From NCBI GenBank assembly GCA_965153455.1, contig OZ234501.1:7316001-7380000 (forward strand): a stretch of DNA of 64,000 nucleotides. Direction: 5' to 3'. The notes beneath the pieces were generated by a model. It saw only the letters and a list, made by a program, of their open reading frames with translations, was not told the origin of the DNA and did no database searches. A program made the translations under genes and the position numbers. This document shows, piece after piece, positions 10,185 to 22,353 of the stretch (the first letter of the stretch is position 1; each line of letters starts with the position of its first letter). The stretch is from Sphagnum compactum. Its lineage: Eukaryota > Bryophyta > Sphagnopsida > Sphagnales.

Positions 10185-12180
10185 ATATACACATGTTTTG
10201 TTGTTTCATGTTAGGCCTTTGTATTGGGACATAAACATGTTTTTAATTGGGACACTAGGTGATTTTAAAAAGGTTAGATTTTGGCTGAACTTGAGGGATT
10301 GTAGCTAGGTGATTAATGATGGGGCTCACATTACACCCGACCTCGATTAATCTCAGACCATTTGGAACTAAATTTTTTTCATTGATTACCTTACCACATT
10401 ATTTTTTATTTTATCATATATTTGGTTATTTAGTGTAAGAAATCTTTTACCCTAGCTAGGGGAGGGATTTGTGTGCATGTTTTCATGTGTGTGATTTTGT
10501 TAATTTTGATAGTGTTAGGTGTTGATTTAGTGGTGCATGATAATTGTCAGGTATTTATTGTAGGATAATTAGTTTTTATAATTTGCCATGTGTGGTTAAA
10601 ACCATGTGTAAGGTGAATGAGGTTCCAAATTTTTTTTGTCTTTGGGGGGTTTATCCCCATAATGTGGGTCTAGAGTTTCATCTTTTATGTTTTAAGATTC
10701 CAAAACACACATGAAAAAATGCTTTATTTGTTGTTGCTTTGAACTTGGATTCCTATAGTTTGTAAATGCGTTTTCTTGATTTGTGTGCATGTTTTCATGT
10801 TTATGGCTTTGTTAGTTTTAATATAAGTGCTGGGCATCAATCTAGTATTGCATGACAAGTCACATGTAGTTATAAATAGGATGATTGCATATGACAAGAT
10901 TATTTATAGTGCAATCAACATTATGGAAATCACAAACACCTTAAAGAATTGTTAACAAACAATCCCATTATATTCAATACCCATGAATTTTCATTTTCCA
11001 ATTTCTTCACCATAACTCGACATAAATTTAATTTGTCAGCACTTCTTTGTATCCTTTGATTTTATTATATTTAGTGCATTACAAAAGCCTTACAACAACT
11101 GCATAATGGAAGACTAATGATGTTCTATAAGACTACCTCATACTTTCACATGCATTTCATCAATCTAAAAACAAATCCTTTTAATGGTGTTTAGTTCAAA
11201 TGTTTGATTGCACACTATCCCCAACAACCCCATGCCTTTTTAAGCTCCTCGTTGCACCTCCAAACATTATTAAACAAGACAAAAAAAGTCAACATCAAAT
11301 CAATGTAAGTTTATCGATATCGAAATCTCCATTCTAAGAAAATCCAACAATCAACTCCATAACTTGTAAACAACAAAACATTCAACTTGAACTCATGATC
11401 ACTTCCACCCTTGAACACACAAATAATCATAATGTTGATTGCACTATAAATAATCTCCATGAACTTCCAAAAACGGCTCCCTAATAGCCTACCAACAAAC
11501 AAACAACACAAATGGTTCTTGTAGAGCTCATGCACAATAGTTGTTTTCACCATCCCAAGAATGGAAAGACACAACAATATTCTTGCTTTCCATACTTTTT
11601 CCAAACGTATGTAAATTCACTTGAAAACCCTAAATCATCACCATTCATATTGAAACAAAAATCATTCATTTGTTAGGGCAATTTTTACATTGCTTTATTT
11701 TTATGCCACATGAGTTCATGTTCAAATAAAAACAAATATAAATTGTTTGTGACCAATGTTAGGTGGGCAAGTTTTCTACCTTGATATACCCCTAGGTATA
11801 TCACATGGTACATACATATATACCTTTTTGATTGGCATTTTAAAAGCCATTTTACATGCTTTACCGAATTGGTAAATATTTCAAACTTACCCTATCCTTA
11901 AGTGTATCCGATATATATATGTATATTTTAAGTTCACCCTTACTTGGGGGAGAAAATGATTTTAAAGCAACTATAAATAGGATATATGCCAAAATCATTA
12001 TATTGCATATATGCATTTCCAATTTTTGGCAATGCATGTGGTTATGATGGATTTGTTTGAATCATGAGGACTAATTATTAAAAGAATTACGTTGCACATT
12101 TTATTTACGTTCATTACATTAGTTACCTTGAACAAAATTCTTACCATATCCTATATATTAATTCAAACAGTCCGTCTGTC
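10185..12180. other. AT-rich intergenic stretch; nothing recognised
   Basis: About 2 kb of low-GC sequence with short open frames on both strands, none with family features. Confidence 0.4.
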
Positions 12181-12860
12181 TGTGACGGGGGTTTTGGGGG
12201 GTGGGGGAGGGAGAGGCCGGTGAAGCAGCGAGTCGTCCATTCGATGAAGTCCTTTTCACACCAGAAAATTGGAACCAGATTTATTGTCTTTGATAATCTC
12301 GTGAAGCTCTTCTTGTTTCTTGGCCCAATTTGTGCGTTCGCATCTTCTTCGTGTGGAGATCAGACAAGATTGTGCTTACGTTTTGGTTTTCGACGCGGAA
12401 AAGAATATCGATTTTGCGTGGAGACGAAAGATCTGTGTTGGAATTTATTTGTAGTCGCAAAAAAAAAGGGACGATTTTTTAAAATTTCGAGAGTCTTTTT
12501 TTTTCGGTTGTTTTGCTGCTGATCTCGAAAAGCTCTTCTTAGTTAATGGAAGTTGAAATTCCGTTTCCATTTGTGTTCTTAGTTTTTCGTTGCTAGTTCT
12601 TGAAGAGAAAGAAGCTTTGCTGAAGTTAGTGAACCGATTGGAGCCCAGGAGGTCCGCCCACAGAATAATATGATTTCTTGTTTATTGTAGCAGATCTTCA
12701 GGTGTTCAGCACCTCAATTGTCATTTCTTACGAAGAGGAAGCAATTTTAGTCAGTTGGTACAAATCGCACTAAGAGAGGAAGCAACAGGGCTTTACAATG
12801 AGATCGTGCGCAGCCGGAAGCAAAGAAACAAAAACGTCTTGATATTTTGTAAGTCTTAAC
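12181..12860 (+). promoter_or_regulatory. Possible leader or first-exon region upstream of the atpC-like fragment
   Basis: Base composition changes abruptly at about 12180 from AT-rich spacer to G-rich and mixed sequence with pyrimidine tracts, as seen in front of other genes in this window. Potential donors occur (for example GTAAGTCTTAAC at 12850), but no exon encoding the missing N-terminal half of ATP synthase gamma is visible. Whether this is the leader of a chimeric transcript is inference. Confidence 0.25.
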
Positions 12861-13082
12861 ATGTTTCTTCATCTTCTATCATACGGTTCTGTTCTTTCTG
12901 CAACTTTAACTTTTCACACCTCCTTTCTTGCTTTGCATCAGTACAGTTTGCTTTCTTGTTCGATCTTCTTGTTCGTCATTTCTTTCTTGGCAACTTCTGG
13001 TCTTGGTAACCATGATCACTTTTGTTCTTGTCAAAAATACCACATGATTTGGAGTTATTGGAAACTATCTGCATTGGAAGAT

Positions 13083-13607
13083 GATCAAGCCATTACAGAT
13101 GAGCTTTTTTCACTCTTTGTAAGTGAAGATGTTGACAAAGTTGAGCTTCTCTACACAAGGTTTGTGTCCCTTATCAAGTCAAATCCTGTTATTCACACTC
13201 TTCTCCCTCTATCCCCTCAAGGGGAAGTCTATGACATGAATGGGAACTGCATGGATGCGGTGGATGATGAGATATTCAGACTCACCACCAAGGAAGGGAG
13301 ATTTTTTGTGGAGAGGGATATTCTGCCAACGGACACACCCAAGCTTAATGCACTCATGCTGTTTAAGCAAGAACCTGTGCAAATCCTTGATGCACTTTTG
13401 CCCCTCTACTTGAACAGCCAGATTTTGGGAGCATTGCAAGAGTCCATTGCAAGTGAACTTGCTGCTCGCATGAATGTTATGAACAGTGCCAGTGACAATG
13501 CTTCAACACTGAAGAAGGATTTGATGCTCTCTTGCAACAGGCAATGTCAAGCTAAGATCACAGGAGAGATTTTGGAGATTTTTGCAGGCAGTACTTCAAT
13601 GATGTAA
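13083..13607 (+). pseudogene. atpC: Chloroplast ATP synthase gamma subunit, C-terminal half only
   Basis: From ITDELFSLFVSEDVDKVELL at about 13092 to the TAA at 13605-13607, the frame matches the second half of plant chloroplast gamma, including HTLLPLSP, LTTKEG, PVQILDALLPLYLNSQI, SELAARM and QAKITGEILEI. The plastid redox insert is present, but reads VYDMNGNCMDA where plants have CDxNGxC, so one of the two thioredoxin-switched cysteines is Tyr. The normally basic YNRKRQAKIT region reads CNRQCQAKIT. The N-terminal half (coiled-coil start, transit peptide) is absent; codons upstream of about 13080 look intronic and no AG acceptor sits at the junction. No internal stop occurs. It could be a truncated pseudogene or an exon of a diverged chimera; I favour pseudogene. 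Confidence 0.75.
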
Positions 13608-15920
13608 CTGAATGGATACTGGTCAGTCTGCAACTCTGCTCCTCTCCACTTTGTTCATTTGCATAGAGTGCTCTTTTCCACCAGTCTGTCTTCTAAGGGC
13701 TAATTGGATTAGAAAAGTGTTATTTAACATTGAGTTTTGTCACATGAAAGGCGCTAGCTTTCAAGGGGCATTGCAGAGTTTCAATCTCTTTGTGTCATTG
13801 TTAAGCCTGCTGCAGTGGTCAGACAGTGACAGACACAGTTCTGGTCTCTTTGTGTCATTGTTAAGTCTGCTGCAGTGAGCAGAACGACACAAGCACATCA
13901 GCCTTCAACTTAACAAGAACCCTATGGGGTGGAAGCCCTGTAGCTGCTGTTAATCATCACAAGGGGCCATGGGGCAACTTGAGTGTCAATGGCATCATCT
14001 AGCGGCAAGTTGGTTTCCATCATGACAACAAAAGGTATTATTGCACACATCCTCTTGCCTCACTGCTGGTTCAAATGTTTAAGGGGGCCCTGGCAATTGT
14101 TGCGACTTTTCACATGCATAAGACGCTCAAGCTTTTCACAGCGACTCCTTAGTTATTTCAATCATAAAACTGATCTCATATGCTGTATTGCTGAGGCTGC
14201 CAGTTTTGTTATATGTCTGAACATTCAAAGACCTTTAAATCTGTTGAGGTCATTGGTGCTTGATTTTGTTCCCACACAGAACAGAACTTGCCCCTATGTT
14301 CTGTTTTGCACACCTGTTGCTGCACTACTAGGTAGGTGCAACAACCCATGTTTGCAAATCTCTCAAGTAGCTCATGGATTGATTGAGTTCTTGCTTTTTC
14401 ATCATCTTCAATTCAGTCTCACAAACCAGACCAGACCAGACCACACAGACAAACATAACCTTGTCTAATGGTGAGAGGTTGCTACTGCTTGGACAACGAT
14501 GTTTTGAACATGGTTCTTATCATTTGAAAGCTACATGAAGACATCCCCAGCTGCTGCAAGCAATTTGATGTGTAAGTAAACAGCTTACCAATTGTACCAA
14601 AGATCGTGGAAGCCAAGTTGTTTTTATACATTCTCAAGGTCAAAAATTCAAGAAAGTACCATATCATGCTCAGACAATTCACATGCTTAGTTTTCATCAA
14701 GCTATAGAAACATGCCACACACATGGACCCATATAATCTTTGTTGTCTCAATAATATCATTGTCTGACTTCTGCATTGCTGTTGTCGATTAGTTTTGTGG
14801 AGAAGAGCACTATTCTTACTCTTCAGCCTTCATTGTTACCATCTGAAGCATTGTTTCATCTTTATTTTCACCCTCTGCCTAATCCCCCTGCACCAACACA
14901 TGTGTAAACATTCTGTAGAAACAGTCATTCAAGAACCCAACCATCAGAGTAATTGAGACTTTTCCAAGGAGTTATCCATTGCTCTCAAAACCTCTGAACA
15001 GTAGGTTATGTTTGGTAACTGACAACCTCTCAGTGGTTTCCTGCATTGGAAACTATCTGCTCTACAATGCAGGATTTCCAATTTGTTTCTCTGGAGCTCT
15101 AATTCCATTCTGTGTCTGTGTTTTTGCTACAGCGAAGAAGAGCGCAAGTGTTTGATTAAGGTGCCAAAGCAGCCACAAGATCTTGCACTGCAAAATTGCG
15201 TTAGTAGAATTTTCTTCCTTTGTTTGGTCTTCATCATTTTTGCATGCCATAAGTTCAAAACAGAGAATGGTTCTACTGATGCATGAAAGGTATGCATGGG
15301 CTACAGGGGCTTCAAGACAGAATATCAGACAGACCCAATATCTGCTATTGTCTTGCTATGGAACTTACTGTGGAGCTTCTGTGTCCTGGAATTTGTAGTA
15401 AAGAGGATTTCTTTGGCACTTGAATTCGTAGCAACTGAAATACTAAGATCAATTAATTACTGTTCTATTTCAGATTTTTTTTTGGCTACAAATAGTAGTC
15501 TAACTGCTTAGCTAGCTTGTAAATTGCTTGCAAAGTGGATGCAAATCTGCACAGATGGAAAAAGCAGGTTTCATGGAGCATGATCTCTCTCGCAGGAAAA
15601 ATTCTTGGAGGCACCTGATACACCAAAGAAAGCACCTCATCAATATAACACACTTTAGCAACATTGATGGTCACAGCTCAAGGCAAGCCTTAAAACTCCT
15701 TCCCATATATCCTCTATATCATTGAAAGCAGAGATTGCACAGAAGAGCAATCAGAGTAAAGGAGGCTTACGGTTTTCAGTTTTGTTGATCCATGTTCCTG
15801 TAAAAAGGTAGGAATATGCTCTAGAAGCTTCTGAGCCTCCTGGTAGATTTCCTCCCCTCCAAGGCTGCAGACCTCTCCAGTCCACCTAACGATGCACTTC
15901 TGCAATCATGAGATGCAAAA
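13608..15920. other. No gene recognised between the atpC fragment and the Helitron
   Basis: Short frames only. A 60-bp tandem duplication lies at 13785-13884: TCTCTTTGTGTCATTGTTAAG begins at 13785 and again at 13845. Near 15130 a possible acceptor precedes a short charged frame (SEEERKCLIKV), too short to assign. Confidence 0.4.
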
Positions 15921-15924
15921 GGCT

Positions 15925-17973
15925 AAAAAGATCCTCAGCATCTACAGAGTGTACTACCATACTGCCAGCAGCAGTGCCGAGCTATGATTTGGCCTGATGA
16001 GGTTTCCCGGGGACACGCAGACCTTTGCTGTGCTAAAGGCAGATCTTGCAACTGTGAGGCCCTCTTCCCCATTCCTCCTCCTCAACCATTGCGGGACCTG
16101 CTCACTTCTGAGCCTGCCCCTGGTGCACGCCTCCCCCCTGCCACCGTATCTTTTTGCAAGCACATCCGGAAATACAATTCCTCCTTGCAGATGGCCTACT
16201 CTGGCATTAACATCCAGTCACCCGCAGATGGGGTGAGTATGATTGCCATAAGGGGTGCTGTGCATCATTTGCTGGGGCCGTTGGCACCTCCTCAAGGGAG
16301 CCCCCATCAGTTTGCCCAACTGTATATCATAGACAATGCGGATGCTCAGGTTGTTGCCCGTTTTGCTGCTCTCGGTCAGGGCAACGTAGACCTGGACCGT
16401 CGCACTTTATAAGAGCTGCAGCAGATGCTTTTGGGGAGCAATGTCTATGTTCAGCGCTTTGTGCAGGCCATGGATTTGCCCCCTCAAGACCTGGCTAACT
16501 ATGAAATTGTCATCCGTGTTGATGGCAGCGTTGACCGCCACCGCTACAACTCCCCCACATCCAACGAGGTGGCCGGCCTGATGCCTGGTGAGTGAATGGG
16601 GTGGATGCATGGCTGCTTTTTGGTGCCCCATTTTGTGCTGTTTTTTATGGTGCTAGCCGTCCTAATTGCTACGTTCCTCGACAACACGTTCCTTCCATCA
16701 TCGAAGCAACTGTCCCGGCTGTGCCTAATTTGTCTTCCCTTTTGTGCCTGCTCACAACCGATGGTGACCCAAACGGTGAGCCTGAAGGTAGCAATCCATA
16801 AGACATCAGGGTGCGGGCTAGGGGCAGGGGGTTATGGAGGATTACTGATGCCCACTTTGCTTATGACCCTCTGCATTTTGTCCTGTTCCACCCACACGGA
16901 GAGCCGAGTTGGCACCCAAATATTTCTGGTGCTACCCCTGCGGTTGTGGATGGGCTAAGCTCTAAGGACGAGCAACAGCAACCATCTGAAGATGAGCAGC
17001 AGCCTGATGCGGAGCCGGCAGTGGACCCCGGGCGTGGTGGAGGTAGGGGCAGGGGTAGGGGCAGGGGTAGGGGCAGGGGCCGTGGTAGGGGTAGGGGCCG
17101 AGGCAGAGGAGCTGCCGTAGGGCGCATCGTTCGCAAGGTTACTGCCAGGGATTACGCGGCTTACTTCATGCATGACCGTAACCCTCCCACCAACAGCACG
17201 TTCACTTATGGCAAGAGGCTATATCAAGAGTGGGTGGTTGACCAGTACTCCAAGGTTGAGGGGCAACGACTGCGGTGGGTGCGCCTCAACCAGACCACCC
17301 TGCGTGCTGACCAATATAAAGGAATGGTAGATGCCATGCAGCAAGACGGGGCTAACAGCACCAACTTTGGGCGCATGGTGGTCCTTCCAGCCACTTTTGC
17401 TGGTAGCCCCCGCCACATGAACCAGCTCTACCAGGATTCCATGGCCTTAGTCAGAAAGTTTGGGAAACCTGACCTATTCATAACCATGATGTGCAACCCA
17501 AATTGGCCAGAGATTTTGCATGAGCTGAGGCCTGGGGAGGAAGCCAACGACCGCCCTAACTTGACATCTAGGGTGTTCAACATGAAGCTCAATGCCCTCC
17601 TCAAAGACCTTTTGCAGAATGGTGTTTTGGGCACTGCGGTGGCGGACATCCATGTGGTAGAATGGCAGAAGCGGGGCTTGCCGCACGGTCACATTTTGAT
17701 CATTCTATGCAGCCAGGACAAGCCGCGTGACAGTAGCGATTATGACCAGATCGTGTGTGCCGAGCTTCCAGATAAATCCACCCACCTCGAGCTTTACAAC
17801 ATTGTGACATCTCGCATGTTGCATGGGCCCTTACATCCCTCATGTCCTTGCATGGTGAATGGGGCTTATAGCAAGGGTTATCCTAAGACTTTCCAGCCCC
17901 AAACTGAGGACTCCACCGGCAGCTACCCAACCTATCGGCGACGGGACGACGGCGGGACCTTCACCCACCCCAC
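15925..17973 (+). pseudogene. Helitron Rep, N-terminal part with HUH motif
   Basis: Order of parts: Cys pairs YCQQQC and CCAKGRSCNC (15960-16050), FCKHIRKYNSSLQMAYSG (about 16150-16210), QFAQLYIID (16315-16335), MLLGSNVYVQRF (16425-16465), then DIRVRARGRGLWRI and YDPLHFVLFHPHGEPSW (16802-16915). A Gly-Arg repeat follows (17035-17110). The Rep core includes RHMNQLYQDSMALVRKFGKPD, MMCNPNWPEI and EWQKRGLPHGHIL (about 17660-17698), where HGH is the metal-binding HUH motif. Two TAA codons break it (16410, 16799). The stretch 16588-16760 starts with GTGAGT and may be an intron. A GTAAGT donor ends this part at 17973. Confidence 0.85.
17041..17104 (+). repeat. G-run array encoding (Gly-Arg)n
   Basis: GGGG runs are separated by CA or TA, six in a row from 17045 and two more after a short break. 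On DNA this is an ideal G-quadruplex pattern; in frame it encodes a Gly-Arg repeat of about 12 dipeptides linking the Helitron N-domain to Rep. Confidence 0.85.
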
Positions 17974-18128
17974 GTAAGTGCAACTGTTGGAAATTTGGCA
18001 AGTGAGTTGCTGTCCTGTGCACCTGACCATAAGTGTTTGTGTCTGAGTCTACCTGCGAGAAAGGGACCAAAGCAGCTTAAAACCAGATGCTTCACATCAT
18101 CATCATGTGACGTCCTTTGGACGCCAAG

Positions 18129-19202
18129 GTGATTGACAACTTCTTGCTGCTGGCCCCTCCCCCTTGCAGCTCAGGCTTTATCTTTGACAACCGTTGGGTC
18201 GTCCCGTACAACCCCTACCTGACCATGCAGTACCAGTGCCACATCAATGTTGAGGTTTGCAGCTCCATCACGGCTGTGAAATACCTTTACAAGTATGTTT
18301 ACAAGGGTCACGACCGTGCTTTGGCAGTGGTGCAGCTGGAAGTTGGGGCTTTGCTGGCTGCAGCGCCTCAGGCGGCTGCAGGTGGGGCCGATGGGAACAA
18401 TGTGCTTGCCGCCTGGGATGAAGTCCAAAATTACCTCGATGGGCGGTATGTCAGTGCCAGCGAAGCTTGCCATCGGCTTTTTTCCTTTGACTTGCACGAC
18501 ATGCACCCCAATGTTTACCGCTTGGCTGTTCATCTGCCTAATGAGCAGACCACTTACTTTCCTGAGGGGACCACGGTTGGGGAAGCCATGATGCGCAACA
18601 ACTCCACCACTTTGACTGGGTGGTGTGACTTCAACCGAAAGGCCAAATCTGAATACGCGACTCCAGCCACTTTGGCTCGCAATAGCAACGACCCTGCACC
18701 GCCACTGCCTGCTGCGCTGACCACACTATACCCTGATTATCCCAAAATCGCTGTGTGGAGCAAATCCAAAAAGGCGTGGCACCTCCGGAAAAAGGCAGCG
18801 AGGCGGCGGGGTGCAGGCCGAAACAATCATGTCACATTGGGAACTATGGGGCGCATGTACTTTGTGCAACCTTCAGAGGGCGAGCGTTATTATCTACGAG
18901 TTTTGCTTACCCACATTGCAAGGGCCACATGCTTTGAGGACCTCAGAACTACCCACCGGCCCCACACGCTTACCACAGTTGTGCACCCCACTTTTAAAGC
19001 TGCCTGCCTTGCACGTGGCTTGCTGCAAGATGATGCTGAATGGGACCAGTGCCTTTCAGAAACTGCTGGCGTGCAACTGCCCAGAAGCTTGCGGCAGCTT
19101 TTTGCTAGCCTGTTGATTTTCAACAACGTCACCAATCCTGGGCGGCTGTGGGATAGGCATAAGGGAGCCCTTACGGAGGATTTCCTGCACCAAGCACGCC
19201 AG
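18129..19202 (+). pseudogene. Helitron Rep C-terminal part with catalytic tyrosine motif
   Basis: Open frame after the first probable intron. FDNRWVVPYNPYLTMQYQCHINVE is followed by SITAVKYLYKYVYKGHDRA (about 18270-18315), the two-tyrosine motif that nicks and joins DNA in rolling-circle Rep proteins. NYLDGRYVSASEACHRLFSF, RLAVHLPNEQ and RMYFVQPSEGERYYLRVLL are the conserved region between Rep and helicase. No stop lies inside this segment. It ends at CAG with a GTGAGT donor at 19203. The exact acceptor before 18129 is uncertain because the phase does not fit the nearest AAG. Confidence 0.85.
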
Positions 19203-19588
19203 GTGAGTGGCCAAAAGGCCTCCACAAAGGAAGTGTATATTGCAAACCTCCCTTTCGTTGGGTTGTGATGGTATAAGTTGTGCTCTGCTGTCTTTTTTGA
19301 ACTGCTGCCTGGAAACTTCTCTATTGAATGGCCGATTGTTGGATTCAATGTACCAGAAAGCTGATCCCTCAGCATCATTCCGCACATTTCATTTAACGAG
19401 TCTTACCACATATTGGTGCTGCAAATCCCACTGGATTACGTCTGTTGAACCTAAGGCCAAGCTCCTTTAGGTGGTGCCCAACAAGCTGCTGGATCCTATT
19501 GCAGACCAGATTTCCTTGCCAGCTATAAGCATGAATAACTGTGCCCTTCTCGATTATAACCCCCCCCGCCCCCGATTGCGTCGTGCAG

Positions 19589-21305
19589 GTAACGCCCAAC
19601 CGGCAGCTGGACTAGGCCATCCTTGACCAGGGCTTGCGGGAAGTGGAGCAGCTGCTGCAGGTCCAAGGGGGGAAAACCCTAGAGGATTTTGAGCTGCCTA
19701 TCCCTGCACAGTTGGCTGCCCCGAGGGACGTTGCTGTATCCGAAGAGCGGGCCAGGTACAATGTGATGCGGCAAGCTCAACAGCTTGCTCGGGATGTGCC
19801 TTTGCTAAATCAGCACCAGCGCTCCATTTACGACAATGTCATTGACGCGGTCCATGACCCCAGGCCGGTGGACAAAACCTTTTTTGTTGATGGGCTGGGA
19901 GGGGCTGGCAAGACTTTCCTCTACAGGTGCCTACTCAGCAGGGTGCGCTCTACTGGTGACATAGCGTTGTCGATGGCATCTTCTGGCATTGCAGCCCTGC
20001 TTTTGGAGGGCGGCTGCACAGCTCACTCACGTTTCAAAATTCCCATAACAGGCCTTTGTGGCTCCTCTTCTTGCTATGTTCCCCTGAACAGTCCACAAGC
20101 GGCCTTGATTCGGGCTGCACGCCTCATTGTGTGGGATGAGGCACCCATGGCCCACAAGCATGTGTTTGAGACTATGAACCGCACGCTCCAGGATGTTATG
20201 GGTGCTGTTGACCCTGCCTTAAAGGACATGCTTTTTGGGGGCAAGGTTGTTGTCTTGGGAGGTGATTTTAGGCAGATATTGCATGTGGTTCCCCGGGGCA
20301 CGAGAGGCCAGATTGCGGATGCTAGTCTCAAGAGGTCCGCAGTCCTTTGGCACCGTGTTAAAGTCTGTCAGCTGCATGAAAACATGCGTGTTCAGAGGCT
20401 TTTAGCACAGGGCGGAGCCAACGCCGCGGTCGATGCCCAACAACAGCAAGCTTGGGCAGACTACTTGTAGCGCATTGGGGAGGGCACAAAGCAAGTATTT
20501 CCTAAGGTTGGGGAGGAGGCTATTTTGATCCCAGAAGACATGTGCTGCCAGGGTGACACCATTGATAGCCTGGTGGATGAAGTTTACGACGACCTTGGCT
20601 GCTTCACAGACTCGCAGTCACGTAATGAACACATCATTCAGAGGGCCATTTTAACTCCTCTGAACGAGGATGTTGACAGCATCAACACCGCCATCATGAA
20701 TCGGTTTGACCTCACCACACCTGACAGCACACCAGCACAGCGCCGCACGTACCACATCGTTGATTCTGTTGTGCAAGGCGAACAGAGAGGGTTTACCCCA
20801 CCGAGTTTCTAAGCTCCCTTAGCATGTCAGGGGTGCCACCCCACACTTTGACCCTGTAGGAAGGCTGCCCGGTGATTTTGCTGCGGAATATGCCGGGCGG
20901 CCTTGCAAATGGCACTCGGCTTATTGTGGTCAAGCTGATGCAGCACATAATTGATGCTGAGATTGCCACAGGACCAGACAAGGGCAGGCGCGTTTTCATT
21001 CCCGGTCTCAGCATCACTCCCTCTGACACAGAAAGGATGCCTTTTACTCTCCGCCGGCGGCAGTTCTCGTTGCGGCCCGCATTTGCCATGACTTTCAACA
21101 AGGCCCAGGGGCAGACACTGTAGACAATGGGGGTGTACCTGCCCAAGCCTGTTTTTTGCCACGGGCAGCTTTATGTGGCTTTCTCTTGGTGCGACTCACG
21201 GCGAGGCGTCCGGGTGTTGGTCCGGGGTGGCAGCAGGGCGGCTCTGAATGGGGCCCCTATTGGCGTTTACACCAGTAATGTGGTCTACCGTGAGGTGCTG
21301 CAGTG
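19589..21305 (+). pseudogene. Helitron PIF1-family helicase part
   Basis: Resumes in phase 0 after the acceptor at 19587-19588. The ATP-binding loop GLGGAGKTFLYR is near 19893-19925, ASSGIAALLL near 19980, the Walker B-like WDEAPM near 20130, GGDFRQILHVV near 20262-20290, then CQLHENMR, LTPLNEDVDSIN, GCPVILLRNMPGGLANGTRL and FAMTFNKAQGQTL with QLYVAFSWC at the C-terminal end. TAG codons at 19613, 20468, 20857 and 21121 and a frameshift near 20800 break it. SF1 helicases of this family unwind DNA during rolling-circle transposition. Confidence 0.88.
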
Positions 21306-22171
21306 ATTCTTCTTGTGGGTATGGGGTTCTTTGGGGTCTCCTTTGGACTCCCAGTTTTTTTTCAGGGCTTGGGCTTTGGTTTCGTCCAAGGGGATGGGTT
21401 GGATTAGATTGCATTAGACTAAAATGGGGCTTTTATATGTATCAGACATTCCCTTCATAGGATTTCCAGGCATGTAATGGATTTTAGATAAAGTGACCAT
21501 GCAGGCTCATCCCAACGACTCATGCCTGTACCTGCAACCTCAGATGCAAACGTACCAAGAATGAATGTGATTATCAAGTGAAACATCGCCAACTATCATC
21601 ACTGTTGCACTGCATCAGTGCCGTGTAGTGCCTTGCAGGCACGGGTTACCACTAGTGTTTTCATAATCCTCTTAGATTATACAACCATTTGCCATCATAA
21701 TCCTTTGAATGTGTATATAAGATTGTTCATTGGTTCCATTTCATTTTTGTTTAATTTTTTGATAAGATGTTTGAATTTTCTCGTGTCAATACCAATTGCA
21801 CAAATAATTGTCTTTCTCCACTTTCTAATGTGCCATACTTGTATAAACATTTGTTTTTTACCCTATGTTTACGCATTTATACATGCATGGTGTGTATATA
21901 TAAATCATGAAATATCTCTCATTGTGCTTACCCTATGAACAAGGGAAATGTTTGTCATTTACGTTTACCTTTATTTGGATTCATAAATTTGCAAAGCCGA
22001 TATACCTTTACCTTTATCCCATTTGGAAATTTTGTGAAACCTTTTTACCTATACTTGACTAACATATATTTGAAATTTGTATTTAATTACCCTTAACCAA
22101 AAAACGGATAGATAAAAATCAATATACCTACCCAACATTAGTGGTGACTCTCCCAAAGTGGATAACCACCA
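21306..22171. other. Spacer after the Helitron; nothing recognised
   Basis: The GC content falls back to that of the surroundings within about 200 bases. The Helitron 3' terminus should lie in this stretch, but I did not identify a convincing hairpin plus CTRR. Confidence 0.35.
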
Positions 22172-22353
22172 ATGTTGGGCGGGTATTAGATTTTTAAAAA
22201 TTACCACCGGGGTCGGGTATTTGAAAAAATTAGAAACAAAGAACCGCATGTCATCCATCTACTTAAAAATTTTCGATAACCATAGTCATCCACTCGGATA
22301 CTTGACCTGATACCCGTGAAGGCTGGGTGCGGTTTCTAATAACCGCCCAAGCA
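22172..22353. mobile_element. Probable miniature inverted-repeat element, degenerate
   Basis: TGTTGGGCGGGTATTAG near 22172 matches the reverse complement of CTAATAACCGCCCAAGCA near 22336-22353 with few mismatches. The interior repeats GGGTATT and related strings. No target duplication is clear. The ends resemble those of the hAT-like element at 8682. Confidence 0.4.

Larger units (their letters stand above)
15925..21305 (+). mobile_element. Helitron (rolling-circle transposon), Rep-helicase type, degenerate
   Basis: The GC-rich block stands out from AT-rich surroundings and carries the domain order of plant Helitrons: zinc-binding start (YCQQQC then CCAKG), Helitron N-domain, HUH-tyrosine Rep, and a PIF1-family helicase. 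The frame is open from at least about 15925 and ends at the TGA near 21303. In-frame stops occur at 16410-16412, 16799-16801, 19613-19615, 20468-20470, 20857-20859 and 21121-21123, and there is a frameshift near 20800, so this copy is unlikely to make full-length protein. Two probable introns are visible (17974 to about 18128; 19203-19588). I could not fix the 5' TC end or the 3' hairpin-CTRR end. Amino acid conservation is good, suggesting a fairly young insertion. Confidence 0.88.

Noticed and set aside
16410-21123. Four of six in-frame stops in the Helitron are TAG, which suggested CAG-to-TAG change by methylated-cytosine deamination, or stop-codon readthrough.
   Set aside because: Family conservation at several of these positions points to Leu or Lys rather than Gln, so a C-to-T origin does not fit. 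Six stops are too few to argue reassignment, and host genes end normally in TAG and TAA.
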